NCBI GenBank assembly: GCA_963772225.1
Contig: CAVYWD010000004.1
Span: forward strand, 310,001 to 374,000
Length of the DNA: 64,000 nt
From: CAVYWD01 sp963772225
Lineage (GTDB): Bacteria; Myxococcota; Myxococcia; Myxococcales; UBA5297
Direction of reading: 5' to 3'
In this document: positions 40,959 through 49,831 of the stretch, piece by piece
Layout of the letters: each line of letters opens with the position of its first letter
How positions within the stretch are numbered: position 1 is the first letter of the stretch
Position numbers and translations under genes: made by a program
Notes under the pieces: model-generated
Database searches by the model: none
The model's input: the letters and a program-made list of their open reading frames with translations, nothing else
Told to the model about the DNA's origin: nothing

Positions 40959-41990
40959 CAACGACCTCGTCGATCAGCGAGTCTCGTCGGGGTCGGCGCG
41001 GGTGAGTCGCCTTGCGCATCGATTGATAGCTCCTGTTTCCCGAGGCTGGGCGCTGTGGGCTCGGGCCGGGCCCGAAGGACCAGCGTCGGGTCCGGCAGCT
41101 CGGGGTTTAAGTAGCGGCGCACCGGCGGAGGCGAGGGCCGCATGAGCTCCCGGAGCCGTTCGAGCCCGGTCGTCCTCCCGAGGACGATTTCGGCCCGGCC
41201 CCCGAGCCCTGGCATCAACGCTGGCATCAGGGTGGCGCTGCTTCCCTCGACCGCAACGAGCACGTTCCAGGAGCGCTCGGCCTTATCGATCACCACGCCG
41301 CCCCGGCCAATCCAGGAGACGCGCCCCTCGACCGCCTGCCGGTGGTCGCCGTGGTCGCCCAGGTCGCCCAGGTCGATCGAAAGGTGGACTTGTTGGCCCA
41401 AAGCCACGAAGGAGAGCTCCCGCTCAGGGACCATCGCTTTGAAAACCAGGCCGTCGAGGTCCTCGACGATGCCGACGACCTCGTTCCGGGCGAGCGTCGT
41501 GCGCTCCTGCAAGGCAACCGAGGTGATCACCCCGTCCGCGGGAGCGCGGACGACCTTGGCCTCGAGGGCAAGCTTGGCTGCCTTGAGCGCCCACTCGGCG
41601 CGCGCCACGGCGCTCGCGACCTTTGCCCGGGCGGCCTCGAGGGGCCGCTGCTCGTTGGGAAGGAGCGCGGAGTCGCCGGCTGCCATCACCTGGCGCAGGC
41701 GCGCCCGGACGACCTCGAGCGCGTCCTGCCGCTGTACGACGGCGAGCTCGACCTCACCGACCCGCTTGCCGAGCAACTCCGCGGCGGAGATCCTCAGCCC
41801 CTCGGCGGCGTCGAGGAATATCCTGGCCTGCTGCTCGGCACTGGCCGACTGGTCCTCGAGCGTGTTCCGACCGATCAGCCCTTGGCTGTGGTTTGAAATC
41901 GCGGCGAGCTGGCGATCCAGTGCCCGTTCCAGCGCGCTGAAGCTCAGGCGAAGCTGTGACACTTGGCGCGCGAGATCGGCCAGGCCGCTG
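40958..41990 (-). pseudogene. HlyD-family adaptor, 5' end lost to a recombinase element
   Basis: The remaining frame holds the second half of a helical hairpin (ISAAELLGKRVGEVELAVVQ), the second lipoyl half-motif (VVRAPADGVITSVALQ), the beta-barrel domain and a Pro-rich tail. The first membrane segment and the first lipoyl half are missing. Upstream of about 41990 the frame continues only through sequence that codes for a tyrosine recombinase on the other strand, so any longer product would be a chimera. It overlaps the glycosyltransferase start, placing it first in that operon. The export system is thus probably crippled unless another adaptor substitutes. Confidence 0.72.
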
Positions 41991-42488
41991 CCCGAGCCTT
42001 CGTCGATCCGCGCCCAAGCGTCTCGGCCTGCGCGCGCACGAGGTGGTCGGGGTTCGGCTCGGCGACATCGACTGGCGCGCGGGACGGCTTCGTGTCCTCG
42101 GAAAGGGAGGGCGCGAGGCCCGGCTGCCACGCCTCAGGATGTCGGCGACGCGATCCTGCGCTACCTGAAGGAGGCGCGACCGGCCGCGCCGACCGACCAC
42201 GTCTTCATCACCTCGCGGGCGCCCGTCGGCCCGCTGGGCACCGCCGGTCTGCGCGACGTGGTCGACCGCGCCATCGCGCGCTCGGGAGTGCAGACCTCGC
42301 TTCGCGGGCCCCACGTCCTTCGCCACTCGCTGGCGTCGCAGCTCCTGCGCGAAGGGGTGGCGCTCGACACCATCGGCGCCGCTCTGCGGCACCGCAGCGT
42401 CGATACCACCGCGATCTACGCCAAGGTGGGCGTGAACCTGCTGCGGCAAGTGGCGCAACCCTGGCCGGTGGAGGTGTCGCCATGCTGA
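41990..42488 (+). pseudogene. tyrosine recombinase A, N-terminally truncated and frameshifted
   Basis: Catalytic-domain remnant. The first active-site Arg is in GLRAHEVVGVRLGDIDW (from about 42019). A frameshift near 42130 moves the frame to QDVGDAILRYLKEA, then GPHVLRHSLASQLL (H-x-x-R) and LRHRSVDTTAIYAKV (second His and the nucleophile Tyr). The N-terminal DNA-binding half is missing. The stop overlaps the next gene's ATG (42482). Confidence 0.75.
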
Positions 42489-42722
42489 AGAGCATCGACG
42501 CCTTCCTCGCGCTGCGCCGTGCGGTGGGATTTCAGCTCGAAACCGAGGAGTACCTGCTGCACGACTACGCCCGTTGGGCCAAGCGTCGCGGCGAGGCCCA
42601 CGTCCGGACTCGGACGGCGATGGAGTGGGCGGCGGCGACGCGACCGCCCTGGCAGCGCGAGCGTCGGCTTCGGACGGTGGCCACCTTCGCGCGCCACGCT
42701 CGCGCCGAGGACGCTCGCCACA
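42482..42722 (+). pseudogene. tyrosine recombinase B, only the N-terminal domain left
   Basis: ATG at 42482 starts MLKSIDAFLALRRAVGFQLE, a typical core-binding domain of the second recombinase in these trios, continuing to VATFARHARAEDARH. From about 42722 the sequence switches to that of the third recombinase, so the whole catalytic domain has been deleted. Confidence 0.7.
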
Positions 42723-43504
42723 TCCTTCTTGCGCTTCGTCGAGCACCGGGTGCCCTCCGCGCTCGAGCAGGTGAGGCGGGTCCGGCCATCGCCCCACAGA
42801 GAACAGACTCGCAAATCGTCAACCACCTCGAGGCGAGGGAACAGCGCGCGCTGCTCGACGCTCCCGATCCCGCGACCCGCCTCGGCATCCGCGACCGGGC
42901 AATGCTGCAGCTCGGCCTCGCCGGCGGGCTGCGCGTCTCCGAGCTCGTCGGCCTGCGCTTGGATGAAGTTGAGTTCAACGGGCGCTACGTCGACCTCCGG
43001 GTGCGCGGCAAGGGGCGCCGCGAGCGAACGCTGACGCTGTGGAGAGCCGTCGGCGACGCCCTCCGAGCGTGGCTCGCGGTTCGCGGCGAGGCGAAGGCCC
43101 GGAGCTCTTCCTGAACGCCTGGGGAACGGCGATGACTCGCTCCGGTTTCGAGCGCGTGCTCGCCCGCCACGTCGCCCTCGCCGCCCAGCAGTGCCCGTCG
43201 CTGCGCAAGAAGCGTGTCTCGCCGCACGTCCTCCGGCACTCCTGTGCGCTCAACACGCTCCAGGCGACCCGCGACCCGCGACCTGCGCCGCGTCTCGCTC
43301 TGGCTCGGGCACGCGAGCACCCAGACCACCGACATCTACCTGCAGGCCGACCCGACCGAGAAGCTGGAGCCACTCGCCGCGATGAAACCGCCGACGCTCC
43401 GGCCCGGAAAGTTCCGTCCCCCCGACCAGTTAATCGCTGCTCTCCAAGCCTCCATTATGCGCACCAAGAAGGCCGCTGCTGCCGAGGGGGAAGACACCAA
43501 ATGA
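42723..43504 (+). pseudogene. tyrosine recombinase C with several frameshifts
   Basis: Segments in successive frames: FLRFVEHRVPSALEQV (42730s), then NHLEAREQRALLDAPDP and AGGLRVSELVGLRLDEVEF (first Arg), then after a shift near 43090 GPELFLNAWGTAMTRSGF and SPHVLRHSCALNTLQATRD (H-x-x-R). After a 7-bp tandem duplication near 43265 (GCGACCCGCGACCCGCGACC) comes LRRVSLWLGHASTQTTDIYLQ (His and Tyr). All catalytic residues are still readable, so decay is recent. Confidence 0.75.
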
Positions 43505-43690
43505 CGAGCGTGGTCCGCATAATCAATCGCTCCGCATATCTGCGGTACTGCCTCCGGCCGCCGGTGTCGCAAGAACGGTTGTCGATGGCCCAGGACGGCA
43601 GCGGCAAGATCGTGTTGAAGCTCGAGCGCCCGCTGGCAGATGGCAGGGCCACGCTGGAGATGACCCCATCGCCCCGGTTCTGCGGCGCGT
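43501..43690 (+). pseudogene. remnant resembling an IS91-type transposase
   Basis: Reads RSAYLRYCLRPPVSQERL, then GKIVLKLERPLADGRATLEMTP, the 'RY..RPP....RL......L.LK.P..DGT' pattern found near the C-terminus of IS91-like (Y2) transposases. It begins on the base where recombinase C stops and dissolves after about 60 codons. No catalytic Tyr is present. Confidence 0.45.
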
Positions 43691-43977
43691 CCTCTCAGAG
43701 GTTTCCGGCCACGCCCGTCATCCCAGGCCGGCGGGCCCGGGAGTCTTCGCCTCGAAGCCTCGCGCCAAAAGACCCAGGCAAGGGCGCTCGAGTCCCCCGG
43801 CGCGCCACAGGTGCCGGGGCGCTGTAGCCGCCCGGGCGGCGGAGGAGCACGGAGCACCTCGGAGAGGATCCTCCTCGGCCCCGGCGAGCACGCCAGCGCC
43901 CTCCCCCTCCGCAGCGCCTCGAGCCCCGGGGCCTCCAGCTCGGCCGCGAGGAAGTCCGAAAGCCACCCCTGGCTGCG

Positions 43978-44316
43978 CTACCCGTGGGCGAGCTTGGCGC
44001 TGACCAGTCGATTCAGCGAGACCTTCGACTCCGCGGCCTCGATCGCGAGTTGGCGATGGACCTGCGGTGGGATGCGAATCTTGAACTGCCCGCTGTAGCG
44101 CCGCGTGGCGAACGGCTCGGGAATCTGCTCGCGTGCCTTCGCCATGTCGTCGACCGCGTCTCGGACGGCTTCCACGATGCCGTTGAGGGCACCTACCTGC
44201 GAAGGATCGAGCCAGGTCAGGCTGGGAAACTCGGCGCACAGGCCCACGTGCTCCTGGTCCTCCTCGGACCAAATGACCCGATACGCGTACCGCTCAACGA
44301 CGTCCATCTTCTTCAT
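43978..44316 (-). CDS. hicB: HicB-family antitoxin
   Basis: 112 aa from the ATG at 44316 (AGGAG upstream). The N-terminal half is the degenerate RNase-H-like HicB fold (YRVIWSEEDQEHVGLCAEFPSL), and the C-terminal half has a ribbon-helix-helix DNA-binding domain (GQFKIRIPPQVHRQLAIEAA, then SLNRLVSAKL). It neutralises HicA and probably autoregulates the operon. The start overlaps the hicA stop in ATGA. Confidence 0.88.
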   Translation of the reverse strand: MKKMDVVERYAYRVIWSEEDQEHVGLCAEFPSLTWLDPSQVGALNGIVEAVRDAVDDMAKAREQIPEPFATRRYSGQFKIRIPPQVHRQLAIEAAESKVSLNRLVSAKLAHG

Positions 44317-44573
44317 GGCTTCTTCTCCTGCTTGAGGCGATCGACGGCTTGGAGGAGCTGACGAATCTGGTACGTCTTGGCTTTGCCCCCGGCGCCCGGC
44401 TGGAGGTTGATCCGGGGATCCCCCGCCCATGGCATCTTCCTGACGTGATGACTCGAGCCCTTGCTCCGCGGCGCTCCAAAGAAGTGGGGGGCTACCTTGC
44501 AGGCGTCGGTAAAGCGGGCGCCCGCCGGGTTGCCGCGCATCTCTGCGAGCAGGTCGTCGATGCTCTTACCCAT
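44313..44573 (-). CDS. hicA: HicA-family mRNA interferase toxin
   Basis: 86 aa from the ATG at 44573. Shows the dsRBD-like HicA pattern with the active-site His in RSKGSSHHVRKMPW and the strand INLQPGAGGKAKTYQIRQLL. HicA cleaves mRNA in the cytoplasm. It precedes hicB with a 4-base overlap, the usual toxin-first order of this family. No clear ribosome site is seen, consistent with low toxin translation. Confidence 0.85.
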   Translation of the reverse strand: MGKSIDDLLAEMRGNPAGARFTDACKVAPHFFGAPRSKGSSHHVRKMPWAGDPRINLQPGAGGKAKTYQIRQLLQAVDRLKQEKKP

Positions 44574-44891
44574 GGGCAATGGTGGCAATAATGACCCCAC
44601 GCCGTCAAGGGGCTCCACCAGGTCATCGCGGAGGACCTTGACGAGGAGCTCGCGCTCGGCGGCGCCGGCCTTCCTCTGGGCGGCGGCGCGGTGGGCCGGC
44701 GAGGTCCTCGGCCAGCTTGTGGCGGAGACCGCAGCGCTCGAGGGCCTTCGGGCCGAGGCGGAGCGCGTGCTGGCCTCTGGCGAGTCCCTGCCCGCCGTGA
44801 GCGAGATCAGAGCCAGCCCACTGCGCCCGTCACGAGCGGCAAGCTCGACGCCGGCGCCGTCCTCTTTGGCCGGGCCTGGGCGAGGCGGCTG

Positions 44892-45100
44892 GACCTGCGC
44901 CCCTGCGTCACGTCGGCGGCTTCCTGGAGCTGCTCGAGAAGAGCACCGAGGTCGCAAAGGGCGAGCCGACCCGCCACTCCATGGCGAACATCTCGAACGC
45001 GACTCGGCGCATGAGGCAGTTGATCGACGACCTGCTTTCCTTCTCGCGGATGGGCCGCGGCGAGCTCTCACGTCAGGCGGTGGACCTCGTGGCGGTCTAG
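44892..45100 (+). pseudogene. truncated histidine kinase (HisKA domain fragment)
   Basis: Reads LRHVGGFLELLEKSTEVAKG, then RRMRQLIDDLLSFSRMGRGELS and QAVDLVAV, then TAG. This is the second part of a phytochrome-like HisKA domain. Just before it, DLR (44892-44900) is followed by a 4-base deletion where 'APLRH' is expected, so even the H-box is broken. No ATPase domain follows: the TAG at 45098-45100 overlaps the stop of the convergent membrane-protein gene. Sequence between 44574 and 44891 shows nothing else I can name. Confidence 0.65.
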
Positions 45101-46302
45101 AACGCCACCTTGGCCAACGCCTCAACGATTTCTCTCATCGGCATTACCAGCGGGAACAATAGGAGGACCGGGAACGCGGTTGCCGCGGCCAGCTCGATGA
45201 TCGTCCGAGTGCCGAATGGCACGAGGCGCATTTCTTTGACAAAACGAAAGCTGTTGCCCAAGTCTGCCAGCGACTGGATGTCAGCGCTGCCCAACAGCGG
45301 TTCGTCCTCGGGGGGCGAGCCTTCCGCCCACTTGTTGTGAAAGGCTCGGTTGTATTGTACCACCAGCAAGCCGTAGCCCCACAGGCCGGCCCGTCGGACG
45401 GCCACCAGGATTGGGGTGAACAACAACAGGGGGGCCAGAAACAGGACTTCGGCGCCCACCAGCAAGAGCAGCAGCGGGCCCTTGTACGCAGGGAGGTGGT
45501 CACCCTCATAGACGATGCGAAACGCGACCTCCGCGCTGGGCACGCACGTCGCGGCGAATGCGAGAATGCCGAAGGAGGCGTGGGCGACCCCCAGGAAGCC
45601 CAAGCCTCCCGCCTGGTCGGCGTGGGTAGGCACCAGCTGAAGCTTCAGTCGCGAGACGGCTCGAAGAAAGGCCGTCCAGATGAAGATCCTCCACACCCAC
45701 CGGTACCAAAGAAACATGACGATCGGCACGGCGACGAGGCGGCTCCACAGCGCGGCCAGCGAATAGGGGAAGGCATGGCTGCCCGAAAGGATGACGGACC
45801 GCCAGCCGACGATGTTGCCGTGCCGGGTTTCGGCGGTGAACATCCAGGACGAGAGTAAGGCCAGGGCCACGAGAACGAGCGCGACCCACGCCGACTCGCG
45901 GCGGCGCGACAAGCGGGCGATCGCATTCTGGAATGCGGGGTAGTCTTCTCGGCGGATGAAACCGTCGTGCAGGAATGCTCTTCCGGCGTGCATCAGCTGT
46001 CGACCGATGACCGCCTCGGCGATGATCAGCAGCGGTACGGAGACGAAGAAGCGCGCGTAGGTCGCGAAGTCCAGGAGAAAGGAGTCTCTGGGCGTCGGCC
46101 CGATGGCCAGTCCCTGCAGGGCCGCCAGAAGACACATCGGGAGCCAGGTGATCGACAGAATTCCGATGATGCGCGGCCCCATCGAAAAGGTTCCCGCCCA
46201 GAACATTCCTGCTCGCCGCAGGAGCCGCAGGACGGGGCCGCCCCCGGTCAAGAAGAGCTCGCCTTCGTTCGGCACATCCGGGTTCACGCGTTCTGTCGTC
46301 AT
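45097..46302 (-). CDS. polytopic membrane protein of unknown function
   Basis: 401 aa from the ATG at 46302 (GGCGGAG 8 bases upstream). About six to eight membrane segments (for example IIGILSITWLPMCLLAALQG, FFVSVPLLIIAEAVIG, AWVALVLVALALLSSWMF, LLLLVGAEVLFLAPLLLF). A conserved-looking loop HADQAGGLGFLGVAHASFG and a cytoplasmic Arg-rich hairpin (ARLSRRRESAW) are visible. Proteins with this loop occur widely in Proteobacteria and Myxococcota without an assigned role. Monocistronic. Confidence 0.8.
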   Translation of the reverse strand: MTTERVNPDVPNEGELFLTGGGPVLRLLRRAGMFWAGTFSMGPRIIGILSITWLPMCLLAALQGLAIGPTPRDSFLLDFATYARFFVSVPLLIIAEAVIGRQLMHAGRAFLHDGFIRREDYPAFQNAIARLSRRRESAWVALVLVALALLSSWMFTAETRHGNIVGWRSVILSGSHAFPYSLAALWSRLVAVPIVMFLWYRWVWRIFIWTAFLRAVSRLKLQLVPTHADQAGGLGFLGVAHASFGILAFAATCVPSAEVAFRIVYEGDHLPAYKGPLLLLLVGAEVLFLAPLLLFTPILVAVRRAGLWGYGLLVVQYNRAFHNKWAEGSPPEDEPLLGSADIQSLADLGNSFRFVKEMRLVPFGTRTIIELAAATAFPVLLLFPLVMPMREIVEALAKVAF

Positions 46303-46586
46303 GCCGGGGCTCCGCCGTCACACCGCTGCCGCGATCGCCCTGCCAGGGGTGGACCCTCTTGGAGAGGGCGAACGAGGCCCTGCGCGCGGGCGTTCCCTGA
46401 GCGAAGCGGATGGATGCGCTGAAGGTAGGCAGGTCGAGCGGCGAGCGCTGCGAGCCATTCGCGAGAGCGCCCTCTGGCGGGGCGATCCCCCGGTTGCATC
46501 GGCCCCCGCGCTGCATATCTATCACCATGAGCTTGCGTGTCGGGCCGAGGTCATGCGGCCGAGCGCACGCAGAGAGGGGCGAGGCG

Positions 46587-47435
46587 TTGGAGAGCGCTAT
46601 CAAGATCATCCTGACGCTGTCGGTCACTGCGGCCATGTTCGCCGAGGGGCTGGGGATCCGCGGCGGCGACCTCGCCTACCTCGCGAGGCAGCCACGCCTT
46701 CTCTTGCGCTCGATGATGGCGGTCGACGTCTTGGTGCCGGTGGCCGTGCTGCTGGTGATCCTGCTCGTGCGACCCGCCGCGCCCGTGGCCGTCGCGCTCG
46801 CCTGCCTCGCCGCTTCGCCGACGGCGCCGCTCTCGTTGATCAGAATTCGCAGGTCGGGCGCCGCGGCGTCCTACGCCGCCGGAATGCACCTGATCCTGAG
46901 TACCCTCGCGGTGGCCACGGTGCCCCTCACCCTGGCCCTGCTCGCCTCGGCCCTGCACTTCAACCTCTCGATTCGTCCGGTGCAGGTGGCGTCGACGGTT
47001 CTGCGGGTCGTCCTGCTGCCGCTGGGGTTCGGCATGGGAGCGCGGGCGCTGTCTCCCCAGCTCGCCGCCCGCGTTCGCGCACCCCTACAGCAGGCTGCCC
47101 TGGTGGCGTTGCTGGTGGCGGTGGGCGCGATCCTCGTCCGCAGCGCTCGCGAGTTCCTCGAGATCGGCGTGCGCTCCTACCTCGCCATGGCCCTGTGCGC
47201 CCTCGCCGCGCTCGTCATCGGTTATGCCATGGCGCCGCGGCGCCCCGGCGAGCAGCTGGCGCTGGCGCTGGAGAGCGGCTCGCGAAACCTGGCGCTCGCC
47301 ATGCTCATCGCCACCACGCGCTTCGAACCCGTGAACGCCCTCGGGGTGCTCGTGCCCTATCTCGTCGTCTTCCTGATCGTCAGCAGCGCCTTCATCTATC
47401 TGGTTCAGCACCGGCGGCGGCCGGTGACGGCTTGA
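46587..47435 (+). CDS. bile acid:sodium symporter (BASS)-family-like transporter
   Basis: 282 aa from a TTG at 46587 behind GAGAGGGG; an in-frame ATG at 46527 is an alternative but adds a charged, unnatural leader. About eight to ten hydrophobic helices (for example MMAVDVLVPVAVLLVILLV, LSTLAVATVPLTLALLASAL, VGAILVRSAREFLEI). The first helix FAEGLGIRGGDLAYLARQPRL and the family feature ALESGSRNLALAMLIA match SBF-like transporters. Expected to move an organic anion together with Na+ across the inner membrane; the substrate is unknown. Confidence 0.72.
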   Translation: MESAIKIILTLSVTAAMFAEGLGIRGGDLAYLARQPRLLLRSMMAVDVLVPVAVLLVILLVRPAAPVAVALACLAASPTAPLSLIRIRRSGAAASYAAGMHLILSTLAVATVPLTLALLASALHFNLSIRPVQVASTVLRVVLLPLGFGMGARALSPQLAARVRAPLQQAALVALLVAVGAILVRSAREFLEIGVRSYLAMALCALAALVIGYAMAPRRPGEQLALALESGSRNLALAMLIATTRFEPVNALGVLVPYLVVFLIVSSAFIYLVQHRRRPVTA

Positions 47436-47604
47436 GCGAGGAACACCAAGTCCAATTTCCTGAGATCGCGGTGGTTCCCAAATCGCTCCCGGAGCTATTG
47501 GGCCGTCGAGCCGCAGCAACAGAACCAAGTTCCGGGACCAAGTCTTGCCCGTCCTGCCTGCGCGGGAAGAAACAACGCCGGGCGTCGGCTACAACGCTGT
47601 TCGC

Positions 47605-48921
47605 CTACGCCGCCCTGCGGCGACGGCCGACCGCCAAGCGCAGGAACGCCAAGAATAGGAAGAGGGGGACAACCCCTTCCGAGCCGCCGACGGAGCATCC
47701 AAACGTTCCGGCGACCCCATCCTCCGGCTTCTTCGACCCCGCATCGCTCTGCGCGCCGCCCGTGCCACCGTCTCCGCTCGCGCTGGCATTTCCACCCGCG
47801 TCGGGGCTTCCGCTCGGTCCCGATCCACCTCCATCGGCAGCGCCTGCGTCTTGGGTCAAGACGATGCCTCCGTCGCCGGCTCCACTGCTGCCGCCCGAGT
47901 CGGCTCCGCCATCTCCCCCGGAGCCGCCCCCATCTTCGCCGCCACATTGTGCAATTTCAGGATCGGTCGCAGCGGTCTTGTCCAGCCCCAGGAACGGGAT
48001 GGCGTACTGAGAGTTCAAGTTGGCGTCGGTGTTGTGTCCACCATTGTGCTCCGTCCACGCTTCCAGGACCGTATAGCCACAGGAGCTCTGCCAGCTCTGA
48101 CGCGTCCACTGGTGGCTGGCGAGCGTCAACGTGGTCGTCGAGGTCGGGTCGGTCTTCAGCCCGAGCACATTAGTCCATTGCTTGATGGCCTCGGTGTGAT
48201 CCGTATAGCTAATGGTCTGGTCTGCGTCGCCGTGCCAAAGCTGGACGCGGGGCCGATACCCGGAATATCCCGGGTACATGTTCCGAGCGATGTCGCCCCA
48301 TTCCTGCGCGGTGTGAGTCACTTGACCGCCCGCGCACGGGCCGCTCCAGGTGCCGTCCGCGGAAGCGCCGACAGCCCAGCAACCCGCGGGAACCCCGGAG
48401 AACTCGACGCCTGCCTTGAACACATCTGGATAGATGGCGAGCAGGGCTTCCGTCATCATGGCGCCCGACGACGTCCCGGCGGCGTAGACGCGGTCCTTGT
48501 TCGCGTTGTACTTGCCGATCGTGTATTTCACCATTTCAGCGATGGCCTGCGTGTCGCCGCCGCCGTCGTGCGTCAGAGATTTCGTCGTCCCCACGTCCCA
48601 ACATCGCCCGCTCCCGTCAGAGTTGGCAGCTTGCGGGAAGATCATGATGAAGCCGTATTGGTCGGCCGCAGAGACGAGGCCACCGCCTCGGGCCTCGGCG
48701 AACATGTCCGCGGCCGTTCCTCCACAGTAGTGCGAGCACACCAGGATGGGCGGATTTGCTGCCAACTTATCCGGCGTGTAGATGAACATGCTGACGCTCG
48801 ACGGGACGCCGGTGGCGCCCCAGTTGCTGACCGGCTGCAGCGAAGCCGCCTGAGCCGGGACGGCCGCGACGAATCCAAGCGCTGCAAGAAGAGCCCCGAA
48901 GCCGGAGAGGATGCGAGCCAT
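47605..48921 (-). CDS. secreted PHB-depolymerase-family esterase with MYXO-CTERM-like tail
   Basis: 438 aa from the ATG at 48921, where a signal peptide starts (GALLAALGFVAAVPAQA); the upstream extension is not signal-like. Alpha/beta-hydrolase of the PHB depolymerase/feruloyl esterase (CE1-like) family: nucleophile Ser152 in GTSSGAMM, acid in LWHGDADQTI, His in EHNGGHNTD, oxyanion region CSHYCGGTA. It should hydrolyse esters such as polyhydroxyalkanoate or acetyl/feruloyl-polysaccharide outside the cell. A Gly/Ser/Asp-rich linker of about 75 residues ends in FGCSVGG, a hydrophobic stretch and RRRR, the layout of the MYXO-CTERM surface-sorting signal. That tail is a lineage marker. Confidence 0.9.
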   Translation of the reverse strand: MARILSGFGALLAALGFVAAVPAQAASLQPVSNWGATGVPSSVSMFIYTPDKLAANPPILVCSHYCGGTAADMFAEARGGGLVSAADQYGFIMIFPQAANSDGSGRCWDVGTTKSLTHDGGGDTQAIAEMVKYTIGKYNANKDRVYAAGTSSGAMMTEALLAIYPDVFKAGVEFSGVPAGCWAVGASADGTWSGPCAGGQVTHTAQEWGDIARNMYPGYSGYRPRVQLWHGDADQTISYTDHTEAIKQWTNVLGLKTDPTSTTTLTLASHQWTRQSWQSSCGYTVLEAWTEHNGGHNTDANLNSQYAIPFLGLDKTAATDPEIAQCGGEDGGGSGGDGGADSGGSSGAGDGGIVLTQDAGAADGGGSGPSGSPDAGGNASASGDGGTGGAQSDAGSKKPEDGVAGTFGCSVGGSEGVVPLFLFLAFLRLAVGRRRRAA

Positions 48922-49831
48922 TGTCAATGGGTCCTTCCATGGCCAGCCCCGCTGGCCTGGTCTCGCGCGCGGCGGCGGGCGCTGACGGTGCTGATCGTGA
49001 ATCGCCGGCAAAAGGGTCGAGTCAATTCGCCTCCTGGGGTGGCGAAGCCTCATCGCCGCCCGGAGGTCCTGCCAGGTCCATCGCGCGGGGCGGGGCGTTC
49101 ACGCGCCGTCCTGCGCGGATGCGGTGCACGAGCGGACATCGCGCGTCCAGCCCGGTCCCGAGTCGACCGCCTCTACGCGCCGCAAGTCCTGTCAGGCCCC
49201 TTTCGTGCGGTAGACGCCGCAAGCCGACGACCGAAGAGCCGAGGGCGAACATCGCAAGGCCGCAAGAAGTCATGGGGCACCTCGGGGCTTCATGTGAGCG
49301 CACGTCCCAGTCTCGCGTGCGGCGGCGAAGGAGCGTCTCTGGGAGATGAGTGCGGCGCGCGGCGAAGCGGGTCACAGCGAAAGCGCCGCGTCGCGCTCTG
49401 ATCGACGGTCACGGCGCCTCGGCCGACGGCCCCCTCGCCTCCGCGGGCCGCGGTGACGAGAAAGCGCGGCGGCGACCTTTTGGCCATCCCCCGAGCGCCT
49501 CGAACGGGTTGCTCGAGTCACCGGGCGCTGCTCGCGGCAGTACCGGCGCTCGCGCCCGCCGACCCGGCGTCCCTTGAAAGGTGCGGCTCGGGCAGCAGCG
49601 ACGGTGGGTCCGGCACCACCACCTCCATCGACGCGGGCGGCGAAGCGGTCGGGACCTTCCTCGCCGATTCGTACGACTCCGGCGGCAGCGACTACTCCAC
49701 CGCGAACGCGATCGACCCCTTGCCCCTCACCGGCGACGTGCGGCCGGCTCCGTCTTCGCCGCGCGCTGATTCCCGGCGCGGGCGCGGTGGCCCTCGCGGT
49801 GGTACTGGCGCTCCTCGTCGGCCGCGAGACC
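48922..49831. other. ~910-base intergenic stretch with one domain remnant
   Basis: Lies between the esterase start and the 3' end of the SDR gene. Apart from the malectin-like fragment at 49627-49719 I see no gene, repeat or clear promoter. Base composition is as high in GC as the neighbouring genes, so open frames are plentiful but unconvincing. Confidence 0.45.
49627..49719 (+). pseudogene. malectin-like domain fragment
   Basis: Reads SIDAGGEAVGTFLADS, then YDSGGSDYSTANAID, the opening strands of a malectin/carbohydrate-binding domain (typically 'INAGG......AD..YSGG......AID'). It is preceded by a short CGSGSSDGGSG linker like those of lipoproteins. The match ends after about 31 codons, so only a fragment remains. 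Confidence 0.4.

Larger units (their letters stand above)
41990..43700 (+). mobile_element. degenerate three-recombinase (RIT-like) element with adjoining IS91-like remnant
   Basis: Three tyrosine-recombinase remnants lie head-to-tail with overlapping ends, the layout of RIT (recombinase-in-trio) elements. The left edge cuts into the HlyD-type gene near 41990. All three genes carry truncations or frameshifts, so the element is dead. A separate transposase fragment abuts the right side. I could not identify terminal inverted repeats. Confidence 0.65.

Noticed and set aside
41990..42130. N-terminal extension of the HlyD-type protein to an ATG at 42130
   Set aside because: These codons lie on the reverse of recombinase A coding sequence and are Arg/Pro-rich with no membrane anchor or lipoyl half; the frame is open only by chance.
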